A DNA stretch of 64,000 bases, from the NCBI GenBank assembly GCA_963674575.2, contig CAXXQT010000002.1:1550001-1614000 (forward strand). The letters run 5' to 3'. The number at the start of each line of letters is the position of its first letter. Positions within the stretch are counted from its first letter, which is position 1. Positions 42,760-51,286 of this stretch are shown piece after piece. The translations under genes and the position numbers were made by a program. The notes under the pieces were generated by a model, which was given only the letters and a program-made list of their open reading frames with translations, was not told the DNA's origin and ran no database searches. Source of the stretch: JAAYAY01 sp963674575 (lineage in GTDB: Bacteria; Planctomycetota; Planctomycetia; Pirellulales; Thermoguttaceae).

Positions 42760-45700
42760 CTACCGCGGTTTGCCGGGTCCTGCGTGGCGAGGCTCTGAGC
42801 GACACGATTCCCAATCGGCGAAGCATTCCCTCCTTCGCTCGGCGTTTTCTTCACGATTCGCACGAAGTCGATGGACAAGCCACGCGACCCCCAGCGCCGG
42901 CGACCCCGCCGTCGTCAGCGACCCCGCCGTTTCCGCAGACTTCGCCGGCTGTCCTCCGTCTGACGCCTGGTCACCGGGCACCGCATAACGCGATTCCCAC
43001 TGCTGCCATGCAGAGTCCGGCACCGTCTCCGCACCTTCATCTGCCGGGGGAGCCTCGTCTTGACGCGGAACGCTTTGCGCTTCCGGAGGTCGCTCCTCCA
43101 TGCCCTCCGAAGCATCCGTCTGATCGACGACACGATGCTGGCGAACGAACACGTCGCGAACGAGACGTTGCGGCCCGTCGGCCTGGATCTCGTAAACGCG
43201 GTAGCGATTATCCGGCAAACGAGCGAGAATCTTGGGCAACCTGTCCAGGGCATTCTCGGGCATCCGGTAATCGGCACTTTCCCTGCCGTCGGGCAAAACC
43301 GTCCGCAAAACAAGGTAGTTCTCGGCCGCCGCGCTTGAATCGGGCCGCGCCGACTCGAACTCGGCCGAGCCCAGCAAGAAATCGGAGGCCCCTCCTCCCG
43401 CGCCGCCTGCGTCAAGCTGCACCGGACGTGGAAAGACCAGCCGAGGAACCATCGGAGTCGTGTCGATGTAGACGAACTCCACGCCCTCGCCCGGCACCTC
43501 CGCGTACGTAATGGCCGAATCCGAGCCGCCGTCGTCGTCGATAACCGTGACCACGATGGGGATATCGGCTGCCGGGTTCAGCGGATCCGGCGGAGCATAG
43601 TAGGTGTGCGTCGCCGTGAAATACAGCGGCGTGGATCCACCCAAAACAAGCGTGTCGCTCGTTCCATCGGCCCAGTCGATCACGACCGTGAACGATTCGA
43701 CGCTCCCGTCGGGAGGCGACAAGGGGTTCAGGGGATTGTCGTATCCGGGATCCGAGAAGTCTCCCTCGACAGTTACCTGGCCCAGGGAGTTCACGTCGTT
43801 GTCGTCGTACGTGAGGATCGTGGGGTCGACGTTCAAGACCGTGACCTGCATCGTGGCCGAGGTGGTTCCCTCGTCGTCATCGATCACGGTGAGAGTTACC
43901 GTGTAAATCCCGTTGTCGGCATACACGTGGCTCCCGTCAAAGGAGCCGCTCGTGTCCGTTCCCACCGAGCCGGGAACATCGATCGTGGCCTCGCCCGTGT
44001 CGATAGCCGTCCCGTCTCCCCAGTTGATCTCGTAGCTGAAAGTCTCGCACGTGGCGCCGCTGGAGCAGTCCGGATTGTCGAAGCCCGGATCGGTAAACGT
44101 GGCGATGTCGACAACGGAGAGGAGGGCCCCCTCCTCCACCGTTTGATCGTCCGCCGGCGTGACCGTCGGCACCACGTTGCCCACCGTGATCTGGAACGTG
44201 TAGGTGACGGGTGGACTGTCGTCGTCGCCAAACGTAATGGAAACGGTGAAAACTCCGTTGTCCGCGTAGGTGTGGTCGATTTCTTCGAACTCGGCCACCG
44301 TCGCCACGCCCGGCGAGCCCGACACTCGATTGACAATTGCCCCTGTCTCCGGCGCGGTGCCGTCGTCCCAGTCGATCGTGTACGTGGAGGTGAAGGTCTC
44401 CGTCGTTCCACCGCTCGGGTTGTCGAAACCGGGATCCGCAATCGACCAGCCAAGGTCGGCGAGCGAAAAGGCCGCCCCCTCGTCAACCCACTCGCTCCCC
44501 GTTACCCCAACGACACTTGGCACGACGTTGTTGACGGTCACCTCGAACGTCTTCACATCGCTGCCGCCGTCGTCGTCATAGACAGTCACCTCAACCGTGT
44601 ACACCCCGTTGTCGGCATACACGTGGCTGCCGTCGAAGGAACCGACCGTTTCCTGGCCTGCACCGCCTGCCACGTCGATCGTCGCCAGCCCACCGTCGGC
44701 GTATGTTCCGTCGCCCCAGTTGATCGTGTAGGTAAACGTCTCGGTTGCCCCGAAGCCGGGGTCGGTGAACGTGCCCAGATCCGTCAGGCTCAGTGTCGCA
44801 CCTTCGTCGACGGTCTGGTCGCCGACCACGGCCAGCGTTGGGGCCACGTTGTTGACGGTCACTACGAACGTCTTCACATCGCTGCCGCCGTCGTCGTCAT
44901 AGACAGTCACCTCGACCGTGTACACCCCGTTGTCGGCATACACGTGGCTGCCGTCGAACGAACCGATCGTTTCCTGGCCTGCACCGCCTGCCATGTCGAT
45001 CGTTGCCAGCCCACCGTCGACGTATGTTCCGTCGCCCCAATTGATCGTGTAGGTAAACGTCTCGGTTGGCCCGAAGCCGGGGTCGGTGAACGTGCCCAGA
45101 TCCGTCAGGCTCAGCGTCGCACCTTCGTCGACGGTCTGGTCGCCGACCACGGCCAGCGTTGGGGCCACGTTGTTGACGGTCACTACGAACGTCTTCACAT
45201 CGCTGCCACCCTCGTCGTCGTAGACAGTCACCTCGACCGTGTAGACGCCGTTGTCGGCATACACGTGGCTGCCATCGAAGGAACCGCTCGTCTCCTGCCC
45301 TGCATAGCCTGCCACGTCGATCGTCGCCAGCCCACCGTCGGCGTATGTTCCGTCGCCCCAGTTGATGGTGTAGGTAAACGTCTCGGTTGACCCGAAGCCG
45401 GGGTCGGTGAACGTGCCCAGATCCGTCAGGCTCAGTGTCGCACCTTCGTCCACCGTCTGGTCGCCGACCACGGCCAGCGTCGGCGCCACGTTGTTGACGG
45501 TCACTACGAACGTCTTCACATCGCTACCGCCGTCGTCGTCATAGACAGTCACCTCGACCGAGTACACCCCGTTGTCGGCATACACGTGGCTGCCATCGAA
45601 TGAACCGCTCGTCTCCTGCCCTGCACCGCCTGCCACGTCGATCGTGGCCGTGCCGCCGTCTGTGGCTGTGCCGTCACCCCAATTGATCGTGTAAGTGAAT

Positions 45701-46818
45701 GTCTCGGTCGGCCCGAACCCGGGGTCGGTGAACGTGCCCAGATCCGTCAGGCTCAGTGTCGCACCTTCGTCCACGATTTGGTCCCCCACGACCGTGAGGG
45801 AAGGCGCAACGTTCTCAACGGTTACCTCCAGGGAATCGGAATAGCTGCCGCCGCCGTCGTAGACCGTCACGGTCACCGTGTACAGGCCGTCGTCGGCATA
45901 GGTGTGGTTGAGATCAAACGACCCTGTGGGCGAGAGAACAAGCGTCTGACTGCCAGAGCCGTCGCCGTAGTCGACCGTGGCTTCCCAGACATCGCCGCCG
46001 GGATCGGTAACCGAACCGGAATCGGTGAACAGGCTGCCTTCGAGAACCGTTGCGTCGCCCCCCGCGTCGACCGTGGGCGACGTATTCTCGACTGTGACCA
46101 CGAAGGTCCCCGTGTCCGTACCTCCATCCTTATCCGCGACGGTAACCGTGACGGTATACACCCCGTCGTCGCTGTAGACATGGGAACCATCGAAGGAACC
46201 GGCCGTTGGCGTCCCCGGCTCGCCGATCGTGTCGATGGTAGGCGTGCCGGTGTCGATCGCCGTTCCGTCACCCCAGTCAATCCAGTAGTCAGAGACTTCT
46301 GTTGCCCCAAACCCGGGATCGGTGAAGGTGCCGATGTCGGTTAGGGCGAGCGTGGCCCCCTCGTCGACCGTCTGGTCGCCAACCACGGTGAGCGTTGGGG
46401 CAACGTTTCGGACCGTGATCGTTGTCGTGCCGTCCGACGTTGCCGAAGTTCCGTCATACCCCGTCACGGTGACAAGCGGATGATACTCGCCATTATCGGC
46501 AAACGCATGTTCAGCCGAAATGCTCCCAACCTCGCCCACCGGCGGATGGGGCTTGGCAGTGTTGGTGGTTCCGTCGTCCCAGTTCACCGTGGCGTCGTGC
46601 GGGCTATTCTTAGGGCCCGCGGAATCCTGATACCAGGCGTCCAGCAACTCGATCACCGAGCCCTCATCAACCACAAGGTCGGCGCCCGCACTCACTGTCG
46701 TGACCGACAGGACGCGGCGCTGCTCCAAGGGCATCACAAGAAGTCGGACAGGCTCGTCATCCCACGGGGGATGGAACGCAGTAGCCAATCGGCGACGTAG
46801 GTCGGCCAACCAACCCAT
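42760..46818 (-). CDS. Secreted surface protein with ten PKD-like repeats
   Basis: A 1352-residue protein; ATG 46818 has AAGGG about 10 nt upstream. The N-terminus carries L-E-Q-R-R-V-L-S (31-38), the planctomycete LE-x-R-x-(L/V)-L-S-type export or anchoring motif. Ten tandem PKD-like domains of about 100-110 residues then run from about residue 45 to 1130, with V-D-E-G, D-W-G-D-G-T, S-H-V-Y-A-D-N-G and V-T-V-x-N-V-A-P in each. Repeats four to seven are almost identical (107 aa, 321 bp). The last 220 residues have no PKD motifs and are Pro/Glu/Arg-rich, with L-P-D-N-R-Y-R-V-Y-E-I. PKD domains mediate surface adhesion or protein and sugar contacts. The kinase starts 23 bp downstream, so the two are probably cotranscribed. 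Confidence 0.88.
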   Translation of the reverse strand: MGWLADLRRRLATAFHPPWDDEPVRLLVMPLEQRRVLSVTTVSAGADLVVDEGSVIELLDAWYQDSAGPKNSPHDATVNWDDGTTNTAKPHPPVGEVGSISAEHAFADNGEYHPLVTVTGYDGTSATSDGTTTITVRNVAPTLTVVGDQTVDEGATLALTDIGTFTDPGFGATEVSDYWIDWGDGTAIDTGTPTIDTIGEPGTPTAGSFDGSHVYSDDGVYTVTVTVADKDGGTDTGTFVVTVENTSPTVDAGGDATVLEGSLFTDSGSVTDPGGDVWEATVDYGDGSGSQTLVLSPTGSFDLNHTYADDGLYTVTVTVYDGGGSYSDSLEVTVENVAPSLTVVGDQIVDEGATLSLTDLGTFTDPGFGPTETFTYTINWGDGTATDGGTATIDVAGGAGQETSGSFDGSHVYADNGVYSVEVTVYDDDGGSDVKTFVVTVNNVAPTLAVVGDQTVDEGATLSLTDLGTFTDPGFGSTETFTYTINWGDGTYADGGLATIDVAGYAGQETSGSFDGSHVYADNGVYTVEVTVYDDEGGSDVKTFVVTVNNVAPTLAVVGDQTVDEGATLSLTDLGTFTDPGFGPTETFTYTINWGDGTYVDGGLATIDMAGGAGQETIGSFDGSHVYADNGVYTVEVTVYDDDGGSDVKTFVVTVNNVAPTLAVVGDQTVDEGATLSLTDLGTFTDPGFGATETFTYTINWGDGTYADGGLATIDVAGGAGQETVGSFDGSHVYADNGVYTVEVTVYDDDGGSDVKTFEVTVNNVVPSVVGVTGSEWVDEGAAFSLADLGWSIADPGFDNPSGGTTETFTSTYTIDWDDGTAPETGAIVNRVSGSPGVATVAEFEEIDHTYADNGVFTVSITFGDDDSPPVTYTFQITVGNVVPTVTPADDQTVEEGALLSVVDIATFTDPGFDNPDCSSGATCETFSYEINWGDGTAIDTGEATIDVPGSVGTDTSGSFDGSHVYADNGIYTVTLTVIDDDEGTTSATMQVTVLNVDPTILTYDDNDVNSLGQVTVEGDFSDPGYDNPLNPLSPPDGSVESFTVVIDWADGTSDTLVLGGSTPLYFTATHTYYAPPDPLNPAADIPIVVTVIDDDGGSDSAITYAEVPGEGVEFVYIDTTPMVPRLVFPRPVQLDAGGAGGGASDFLLGSAEFESARPDSSAAAENYLVLRTVLPDGRESADYRMPENALDRLPKILARLPDNRYRVYEIQADGPQRLVRDVFVRQHRVVDQTDASEGMEERPPEAQSVPRQDEAPPADEGAETVPDSAWQQWESRYAVPGDQASDGGQPAKSAETAGSLTTAGSPALGVAWLVHRLRANREENAERRRECFADWESCRSEPRHAGPGKPR
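44505..45785. repeat. Four near-identical 321-bp tandem coding repeats
   Basis: The word GCCGACCACGGCCAGCGT-like recurs at 44821, 45142 and 45463, an exact 321-bp (107-codon) period. The units encode PKD repeats four to seven. Differences are mostly single bases, some changing residues (G-F-G-S/P/A-T-E). Such identity implies recent duplication or gene conversion and makes the copy number prone to change or to assembly collapse. Confidence 0.9.
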
Positions 46819-47237
46819 GTAGCAGACCCTTGGAAGAAGAAGAGGCAATTCCAGCCATTAGACGAGTTGATGGTCTGGGAAGGTTCCCCAAATAAGGAGC
46901 AATTGGACAGCCCCCCCAATTAAAGGGACTCGTGACGCCGTATGGGCTCCGAGGGGGGAGATTCTTTGCGAACGGCCCTAAGATTTCAGAATAATGTGAA
47001 CAGGCTCATGTTGCAAATTTTTGCAGATTTCTTTGACAATATCCGCAAGTTGAAGAGGGCCCATCCTGGGGGACTCTCAGGGGCCAACGAGAAATTTCCA
47101 AGCCCTATGGCGGAAACGCCGAAACACGTTCTTGGAACAGCAGCCTGCTCCACCGGGCAGGAAATACAAAGCACGGACGCAAACTGTTACTCCGCAATGG
47201 TTTGCTGCACGTCTCGGATGCGGAAGGAAACGCGACC
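46819..47237. other. 419-bp intergenic region between divergent genes
   Basis: It separates the PKD gene (minus) from a secreted-protein gene (plus). It is AT-rich at 46970-47060. TTGACA at 47033 resembles a -35 box but no matching -10 was found. Otherwise empty. Confidence 0.4.
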
Positions 47238-47825
47238 ATGAGGCGACGGATTTCGACACGCTTGTCGGCAGCGGTCCTGGCGATCGCAACACTCAATGGG
47301 GGTACCTCGATCCAGAAGGCCTCGGCGGCAACTCCGGGCGAAGCGCCGCGCACGGCCCATTCCCTGGCCGAGGGAATGCCCGAACCGATCAAGCCCATCA
47401 CCAGCGTGGGTACCGACATCGCGCCCACGAATGGGCGTTTGCCGATGGACTATGCCGCCTCGGCACTGCCCTCGCAACGGACTGCCCCCTTGGAGCAAGC
47501 CGCGGAAGGGCCTTGGACAGGAGTCCGTTGGGAGGCCCCCGGCACCTGTCACCGTCCACTCTATTTCGAGAATCCGTCCCTCGAACGTCACGGCTACACC
47601 CTGGGACTCCTCCAGCCGTTTGCCTCGGCTGGCCATTTCCTCGGCAACACGGCCATTCTCCCCTATCGCATGGCCGCCGAGCCCACCTGTGATTGCGTCT
47701 ACACCTTGGGACACGAGCGCCCCGGGACCCCCACGCCGCTACGCTACTACCGTCCGCCACTAAGCGTCGCAGGCGGAGCCGCCCAGGCCGCAACGGTGAC
47801 CGGACTTATATTCGTCCTCCCGTAG
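47238..47825 (+). CDS. Small secreted protein of a planctomycete-type family
   Basis: A 195-residue protein; ATG 47238 with GGAAGGA upstream, followed by a signal peptide ending K-A-S-A-A near residue 31. The core (about residues 95-175) has C-H-R-P-L-Y-F-E-N-P-S-L-E-R-H-G-Y, then L-Q-P-F-A-S-A-G-H-F-L-G, then L-P-Y-R-M, then Y-T-L-G-H-E-R-P-G-T-P-T-P. I recall this pattern from many planctomycete secreted proteins, but it has no known function. A Gly/Ala-rich hydrophobic C-terminus (A-A-Q-A-A-T-V-T-G-L-I-F) could be a membrane or outer-membrane strand. It is convergent with the M50-adaptor gene. Confidence 0.7.
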   Translation: MRRRISTRLSAAVLAIATLNGGTSIQKASAATPGEAPRTAHSLAEGMPEPIKPITSVGTDIAPTNGRLPMDYAASALPSQRTAPLEQAAEGPWTGVRWEAPGTCHRPLYFENPSLERHGYTLGLLQPFASAGHFLGNTAILPYRMAAEPTCDCVYTLGHERPGTPTPLRYYRPPLSVAGGAAQAATVTGLIFVLP

Positions 47826-47942
47826 CCTCCCGCCACGTTTCACTTCCGTGGGGTGATCTGTTGGTATCTGTCCATTTTGAACAGGAGTTAAGGGGCCAGC
47901 TTTCAAGCTGTCTCTTGCACGCTTAAGCGTGGACCGAGCCCA

Positions 47943-50150
47943 CTATCTCGCCCGGCGGAAGGTGCGCCCCAGCACGCGCCAGGCACGCCCCGCGAGTGAG
48001 ATCGGCGCCACGCTGATCTTGGCTCGACCACGCATCCCAATCACCAGCGGAAGGTCGTCCCGGGCAACTTCAATCTCGGCGCGGTAGTACGTCTCCAAGG
48101 GCCTGGCCACCTCGCCATCTGGAACGTTCGGAATCACCCCCAGCGAGGCAAGCCTCCGGGGAACATTTTCCAACTTCGACGCATCGATCCGAAGGACGGT
48201 TCCCTCCACAATGCTGGGACGCGACTGTTCGAGCATAATCTTCACGGGATCGCCCGGTCGGACCTGTTGTACGTCGTTCTCGTTCAGGTAAACCACGGCC
48301 TGAAGTGCCGAGTCGTCGCCCAGGGAACAAAGCAGCGTTCCCGTTTCGAGGAAGGCTCCCACATTGCTTGCCTCCGTGGGCAGCCCCTGCCAGGCCGTCA
48401 GTTCGAGGCGGTTGACTGGGGAAGTTTCCCGAGTCGGGGCGGGCAGAATCCTGCCGGCTTGCGGGGCCTTTCGTATGAGGGCCTCGGCCTCGATTCGGCG
48501 AGCGGCAAGTTGGGACCGCAGGGCTTCGAGCGATTGCCTGGCCGTGGGCAATTCGGCCGCCGCCTCCACGTCGCCGCCGCGGCGAGCTTCGAGAGATCTC
48601 ACATGGGCCGCCTGTTCGTCCACCTGTGTGGAGAGGGTCTCGATCTCCCAAACGAGTTCATCGTTTTCGAGAACAGCGATCGTCTCGCCGGCCCGAACCG
48701 ATTCCCCCTCCCGGCGACATTCAATCAAGCGGCCGGGCGCGGTCACATAGACGTGCTGCACCTGAGCAGGCTCCAACACCGCGGGCGCACGCACGCGGCA
48801 CGGCAGGGGAACGAAGCAGACCACCGCAGCGAGGCATCCAACGAGAGCCCAAGGAAAGAAACGTCCTGCGGTCAGGCGTCGCTGAGACGGAACCGCGACT
48901 CGCTGCCCCAGACTCTTGACGGGCCCATAAACCATGCTCAAGAGCGTGATTACCGTGATGCCATGGGTCACGGTTTCCAGCCCCATTGGGCGCAGGATGC
49001 GGTACAAAAAACTCAGGATCGCAAAAACGACGATCCAGCGATACACGATCGACATGAGCCCATAGATCCCCAGAAGCACGGGACGCTCCTCCGGCAAGCC
49101 TCCGGATCGCGACTGCCCCAGGAAGGCCCACTGCACCAGGCCGGACAGCACGGCACGACTTCGCTGCCACAAATTGGGAATTCCCAGCCCGTCGGCGAGA
49201 AGGTAATAGCCGTCATACCGCAGGAGCGGATTGCCGTTCAGGAAAAGTGTGTTCACCGAGCAGAGGAACAGCACGTTCAGGGCCAAGGCGCCCACCAGCC
49301 CGTCGGGAGCAAACCGCCACACAATCGCGGCAACCGAGGCCAGAAGAAGTTCCACGTAAATGCCGGCCGCGCTGATGGCCATCCGCTGCCGCTTGTCCGG
49401 CAGGGTCCACGAATCGGTCACATCGCAGTAGAGGCACGGAGTGAACACGAGCAGGAGAACCCCGATCTCGTGGCAGTCGCATCCATAGTGGCGGCAGGCC
49501 ATCGCATGGCCCAGTTCGTGAAGCACCTTCACCACGGCAAGGCAAAGGACCAAGCGAATCAGGTTGACGGGCCCGAAGAAGGCTTGCATTTCCGGAAGCC
49601 GGCTCGCCAGAGTGTCGGCGTGAATCGACACGGTCAGCAGCGCCAGCAGCATGATCGCCGCAGACGCGACGAGCCATCCGGGACCAAACATCCACCCGAC
49701 GAGCGGATAGACGCGCCGCAGCATGGCCTGGGGATCCATTCCCGGAAGACGGATCGCCAGGACGCTGGAAAACGCCGCTCGAACCTCCCGGTTCCGCTGC
49801 TCGCGGCGGCGGCGGAGAAGCGATTCCGCCTGCCCCGGGCGGTCCGAGAGGATCAAGCCCGATTCGTGGAGACGGCCCAGGAAGCCCTGAAGTCCAACCT
49901 CGGTGATGCGACGCGGGGCGAACTTCCGGCAGAACCGGGCCACCACGTCGGCCAGACTCGCGCGCCCGTCAAGCCATCGTAGAATGGAATACTCTTCCTC
50001 CCTCAGATGGAAATAACGCAGGCTCACGGGATCTTTCACAACCCAACACGCCTGCTTGCCCTCGCTGCGAGGGAAGAACTCCAGATCTTCCCTCGCCCGA
50101 AGCCGTAGCGGGCGTTGCTGGGTTGAATCAGTCGTGATCGATCGGGCCAT
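47943..50150 (-). CDS. PqqD-like domain, M50 zinc metallopeptidase and HlyD-type adaptor fusion
   Basis: A 735-residue inner-membrane protein. The N-terminus (about 15-100) resembles a PqqD/RRE winged helix: Y-F-H-L-R-E-E-E-Y-S-I-L-R-W-L-D-G-R-A-S. A site-2-protease-like M50 core follows, with H211-E-L-G-H215 and the third metal ligand in N-G-N-P-L-L-R-Y-D313-G-Y-Y, embedded in several helices (about 150-435). After the last helix (about 435-455) comes a HlyD-like region (about 460-735) with lipoyl halves A-P-G-R-L-I-E-C-R-R-E-G-E-S-V and a coiled hairpin. Related proteins (PatA/YydH type) act in peptide export or maturation. Third gene of the minus-strand export operon, 18 bp after the previous one; function in export is inferred. 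Confidence 0.83.
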   Translation of the reverse strand: MARSITTDSTQQRPLRLRAREDLEFFPRSEGKQACWVVKDPVSLRYFHLREEEYSILRWLDGRASLADVVARFCRKFAPRRITEVGLQGFLGRLHESGLILSDRPGQAESLLRRRREQRNREVRAAFSSVLAIRLPGMDPQAMLRRVYPLVGWMFGPGWLVASAAIMLLALLTVSIHADTLASRLPEMQAFFGPVNLIRLVLCLAVVKVLHELGHAMACRHYGCDCHEIGVLLLVFTPCLYCDVTDSWTLPDKRQRMAISAAGIYVELLLASVAAIVWRFAPDGLVGALALNVLFLCSVNTLFLNGNPLLRYDGYYLLADGLGIPNLWQRSRAVLSGLVQWAFLGQSRSGGLPEERPVLLGIYGLMSIVYRWIVVFAILSFLYRILRPMGLETVTHGITVITLLSMVYGPVKSLGQRVAVPSQRRLTAGRFFPWALVGCLAAVVCFVPLPCRVRAPAVLEPAQVQHVYVTAPGRLIECRREGESVRAGETIAVLENDELVWEIETLSTQVDEQAAHVRSLEARRGGDVEAAAELPTARQSLEALRSQLAARRIEAEALIRKAPQAGRILPAPTRETSPVNRLELTAWQGLPTEASNVGAFLETGTLLCSLGDDSALQAVVYLNENDVQQVRPGDPVKIMLEQSRPSIVEGTVLRIDASKLENVPRRLASLGVIPNVPDGEVARPLETYYRAEIEVARDDLPLVIGMRGRAKISVAPISLAGRAWRVLGRTFRRAR

Positions 50151-50168
50151 CGCTCTCGTCCGCCTGGC

Positions 50169-51125
50169 TCAGTCTGCCGGAGTCTCCACGCCTGGAGACG
50201 CCCCCTCCTCGCGTTCGGTGGACGTCCCATCTGCCTTCGGTTTGATCACCATCGTCCCTCGCATTCCCGGCTTGAGAACCATCTCTCTGTTGTCAACCTC
50301 GGCCCACACACGGACCTGGCCATTGACAGGGTCCACTTCCGGGCTGACATGAACCACTTCCCCTGAGACGGTCTCCGTCGCACCCTCGCCGCGGCTGACC
50401 GCCAACTCCACGGCCGTCCCGCCCGTGATCCGATCGACCTCGACCACCGAAACAAAACCCACGGCACGGAGGCGATCCATACGCAAGACCCGAACCACCT
50501 GCTGGCCCGGTTCGAGCCACTCCCCGTTGTGGCGGTAGATCTGCACGACAACCCCGTCGATCGGGGCTCGAATGGTCTGGCGTTCCAGCTTCGCTTTGGC
50601 CGTTTCCAGGGCGTTCTCTTTCAGGGCCGCGGCCATTTCGGCCACCGTAAGGACGTGTTCGGCCTGCTCGATTTCCAGACGCGTCCGTTCGACCGTCAGT
50701 TTCAGACGATCCAGTTCGGTTTCCGATACGCTCTTCGGATAGTCCTTCACCGAATCACGGGCCCGTTGCAGTTCCGCCTCGGCCACGGCGAGCGACTTCC
50801 TGGCAAAACGCACGTCCACCTCGTTCTTGGCCTCCTGCCGGGCAATGTCCACTTCGAGCTGCGCCCGCTCCACGTCGAGCGCAGCCTCGGCCGTGTCGAG
50901 TTGCACAAGCGTGCTGCCTTTCTTCACCAGGTCGCCCTCGCACACGGCAATGGTCTCGATCACCCCGGCATCGCGAGCGGGGACGTCAGACTGCTCGATC
51001 AATTCGAGGAATACCGACTCAAGACGAATCGGCTCGTCCGCCTCCGCACTCGATGCGGCGAGTGGCGTCAGCGCCAGCCCAAGCAGCGACAAGGCAAAAG
51101 CCTGCGTTTTCAAACACCGGGTCAT
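50169..51125 (-). CDS. HlyD/RND-type periplasmic adaptor protein
   Basis: A 318-residue protein. The ATG at 51125 is preferred (GGGGG upstream); one at 51140 is also in frame. A signal peptide ends A-S-S-A-E-A near residue 28. The lipoyl half-motifs R-D-A-G-V-I-E-T-I-A-V-C-E-G-D-L-V-K-K-G (about 52-71) and I-R-A-P-I-D-G-V-V-V-Q-I (about 182-193) flank a coiled-coil hairpin (about 78-175). A beta-barrel domain follows (V-V-E-V-D-R-I-T-G-G). Such adaptors bridge an inner-membrane pump and a TolC channel in the periplasm; here the partners would be the genes on either side and the divergent TolC-like protein. Middle gene of the operon. Confidence 0.87.
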   Translation of the reverse strand: MTRCLKTQAFALSLLGLALTPLAASSAEADEPIRLESVFLELIEQSDVPARDAGVIETIAVCEGDLVKKGSTLVQLDTAEAALDVERAQLEVDIARQEAKNEVDVRFARKSLAVAEAELQRARDSVKDYPKSVSETELDRLKLTVERTRLEIEQAEHVLTVAEMAAALKENALETAKAKLERQTIRAPIDGVVVQIYRHNGEWLEPGQQVVRVLRMDRLRAVGFVSVVEVDRITGGTAVELAVSRGEGATETVSGEVVHVSPEVDPVNGQVRVWAEVDNREMVLKPGMRGTMVIKPKADGTSTEREEGASPGVETPAD

Positions 51126-51149
51126 GGAAGTGACCCCCATTCGTTAGCT

Positions 51150-51286
51150 TAAAATGGAAACAAGGCTGAAGGCCGGAGACCGAAGACTGAAGGACGGCGA
51201 AACAAGGAGTCGCAGTGCATCGGAATCGGTTCCCCCTGGCAATTGACCTCGCATCACAACCTCCAGCCTACAGTCTCCAGCCTGCA
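51150..51286. repeat. Low-complexity purine/pyrimidine repeat between export genes
   Basis: Degenerate AGGCTGAAGG, GGAGACCGAAGACTGAAGG words (51158-51190) are answered by CCTCCAGCCTACAGTCTCCAGCCTGCAGCC-type words on the same strand (about 51260-51288), so the halves are roughly complementary. The right half encodes the last residues of the GAF-HlyD protein (A-A-G-W-R-L) and its stop at 51268. Similar text is common in planctomycete intergenic DNA. Confidence 0.55.

Noticed and set aside
43606..45390. A 594-codon plus-strand frame with internal repeats
   Set aside because: Its repeats mirror the 321-bp PKD repeats on the other strand; the PKD frame has the recognised motifs.
44505..45785. Regular repeats considered as a CRISPR array
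   Set aside because: The period is 321 bp, the whole unit is repeated with no unique spacers, and it encodes PKD domains.
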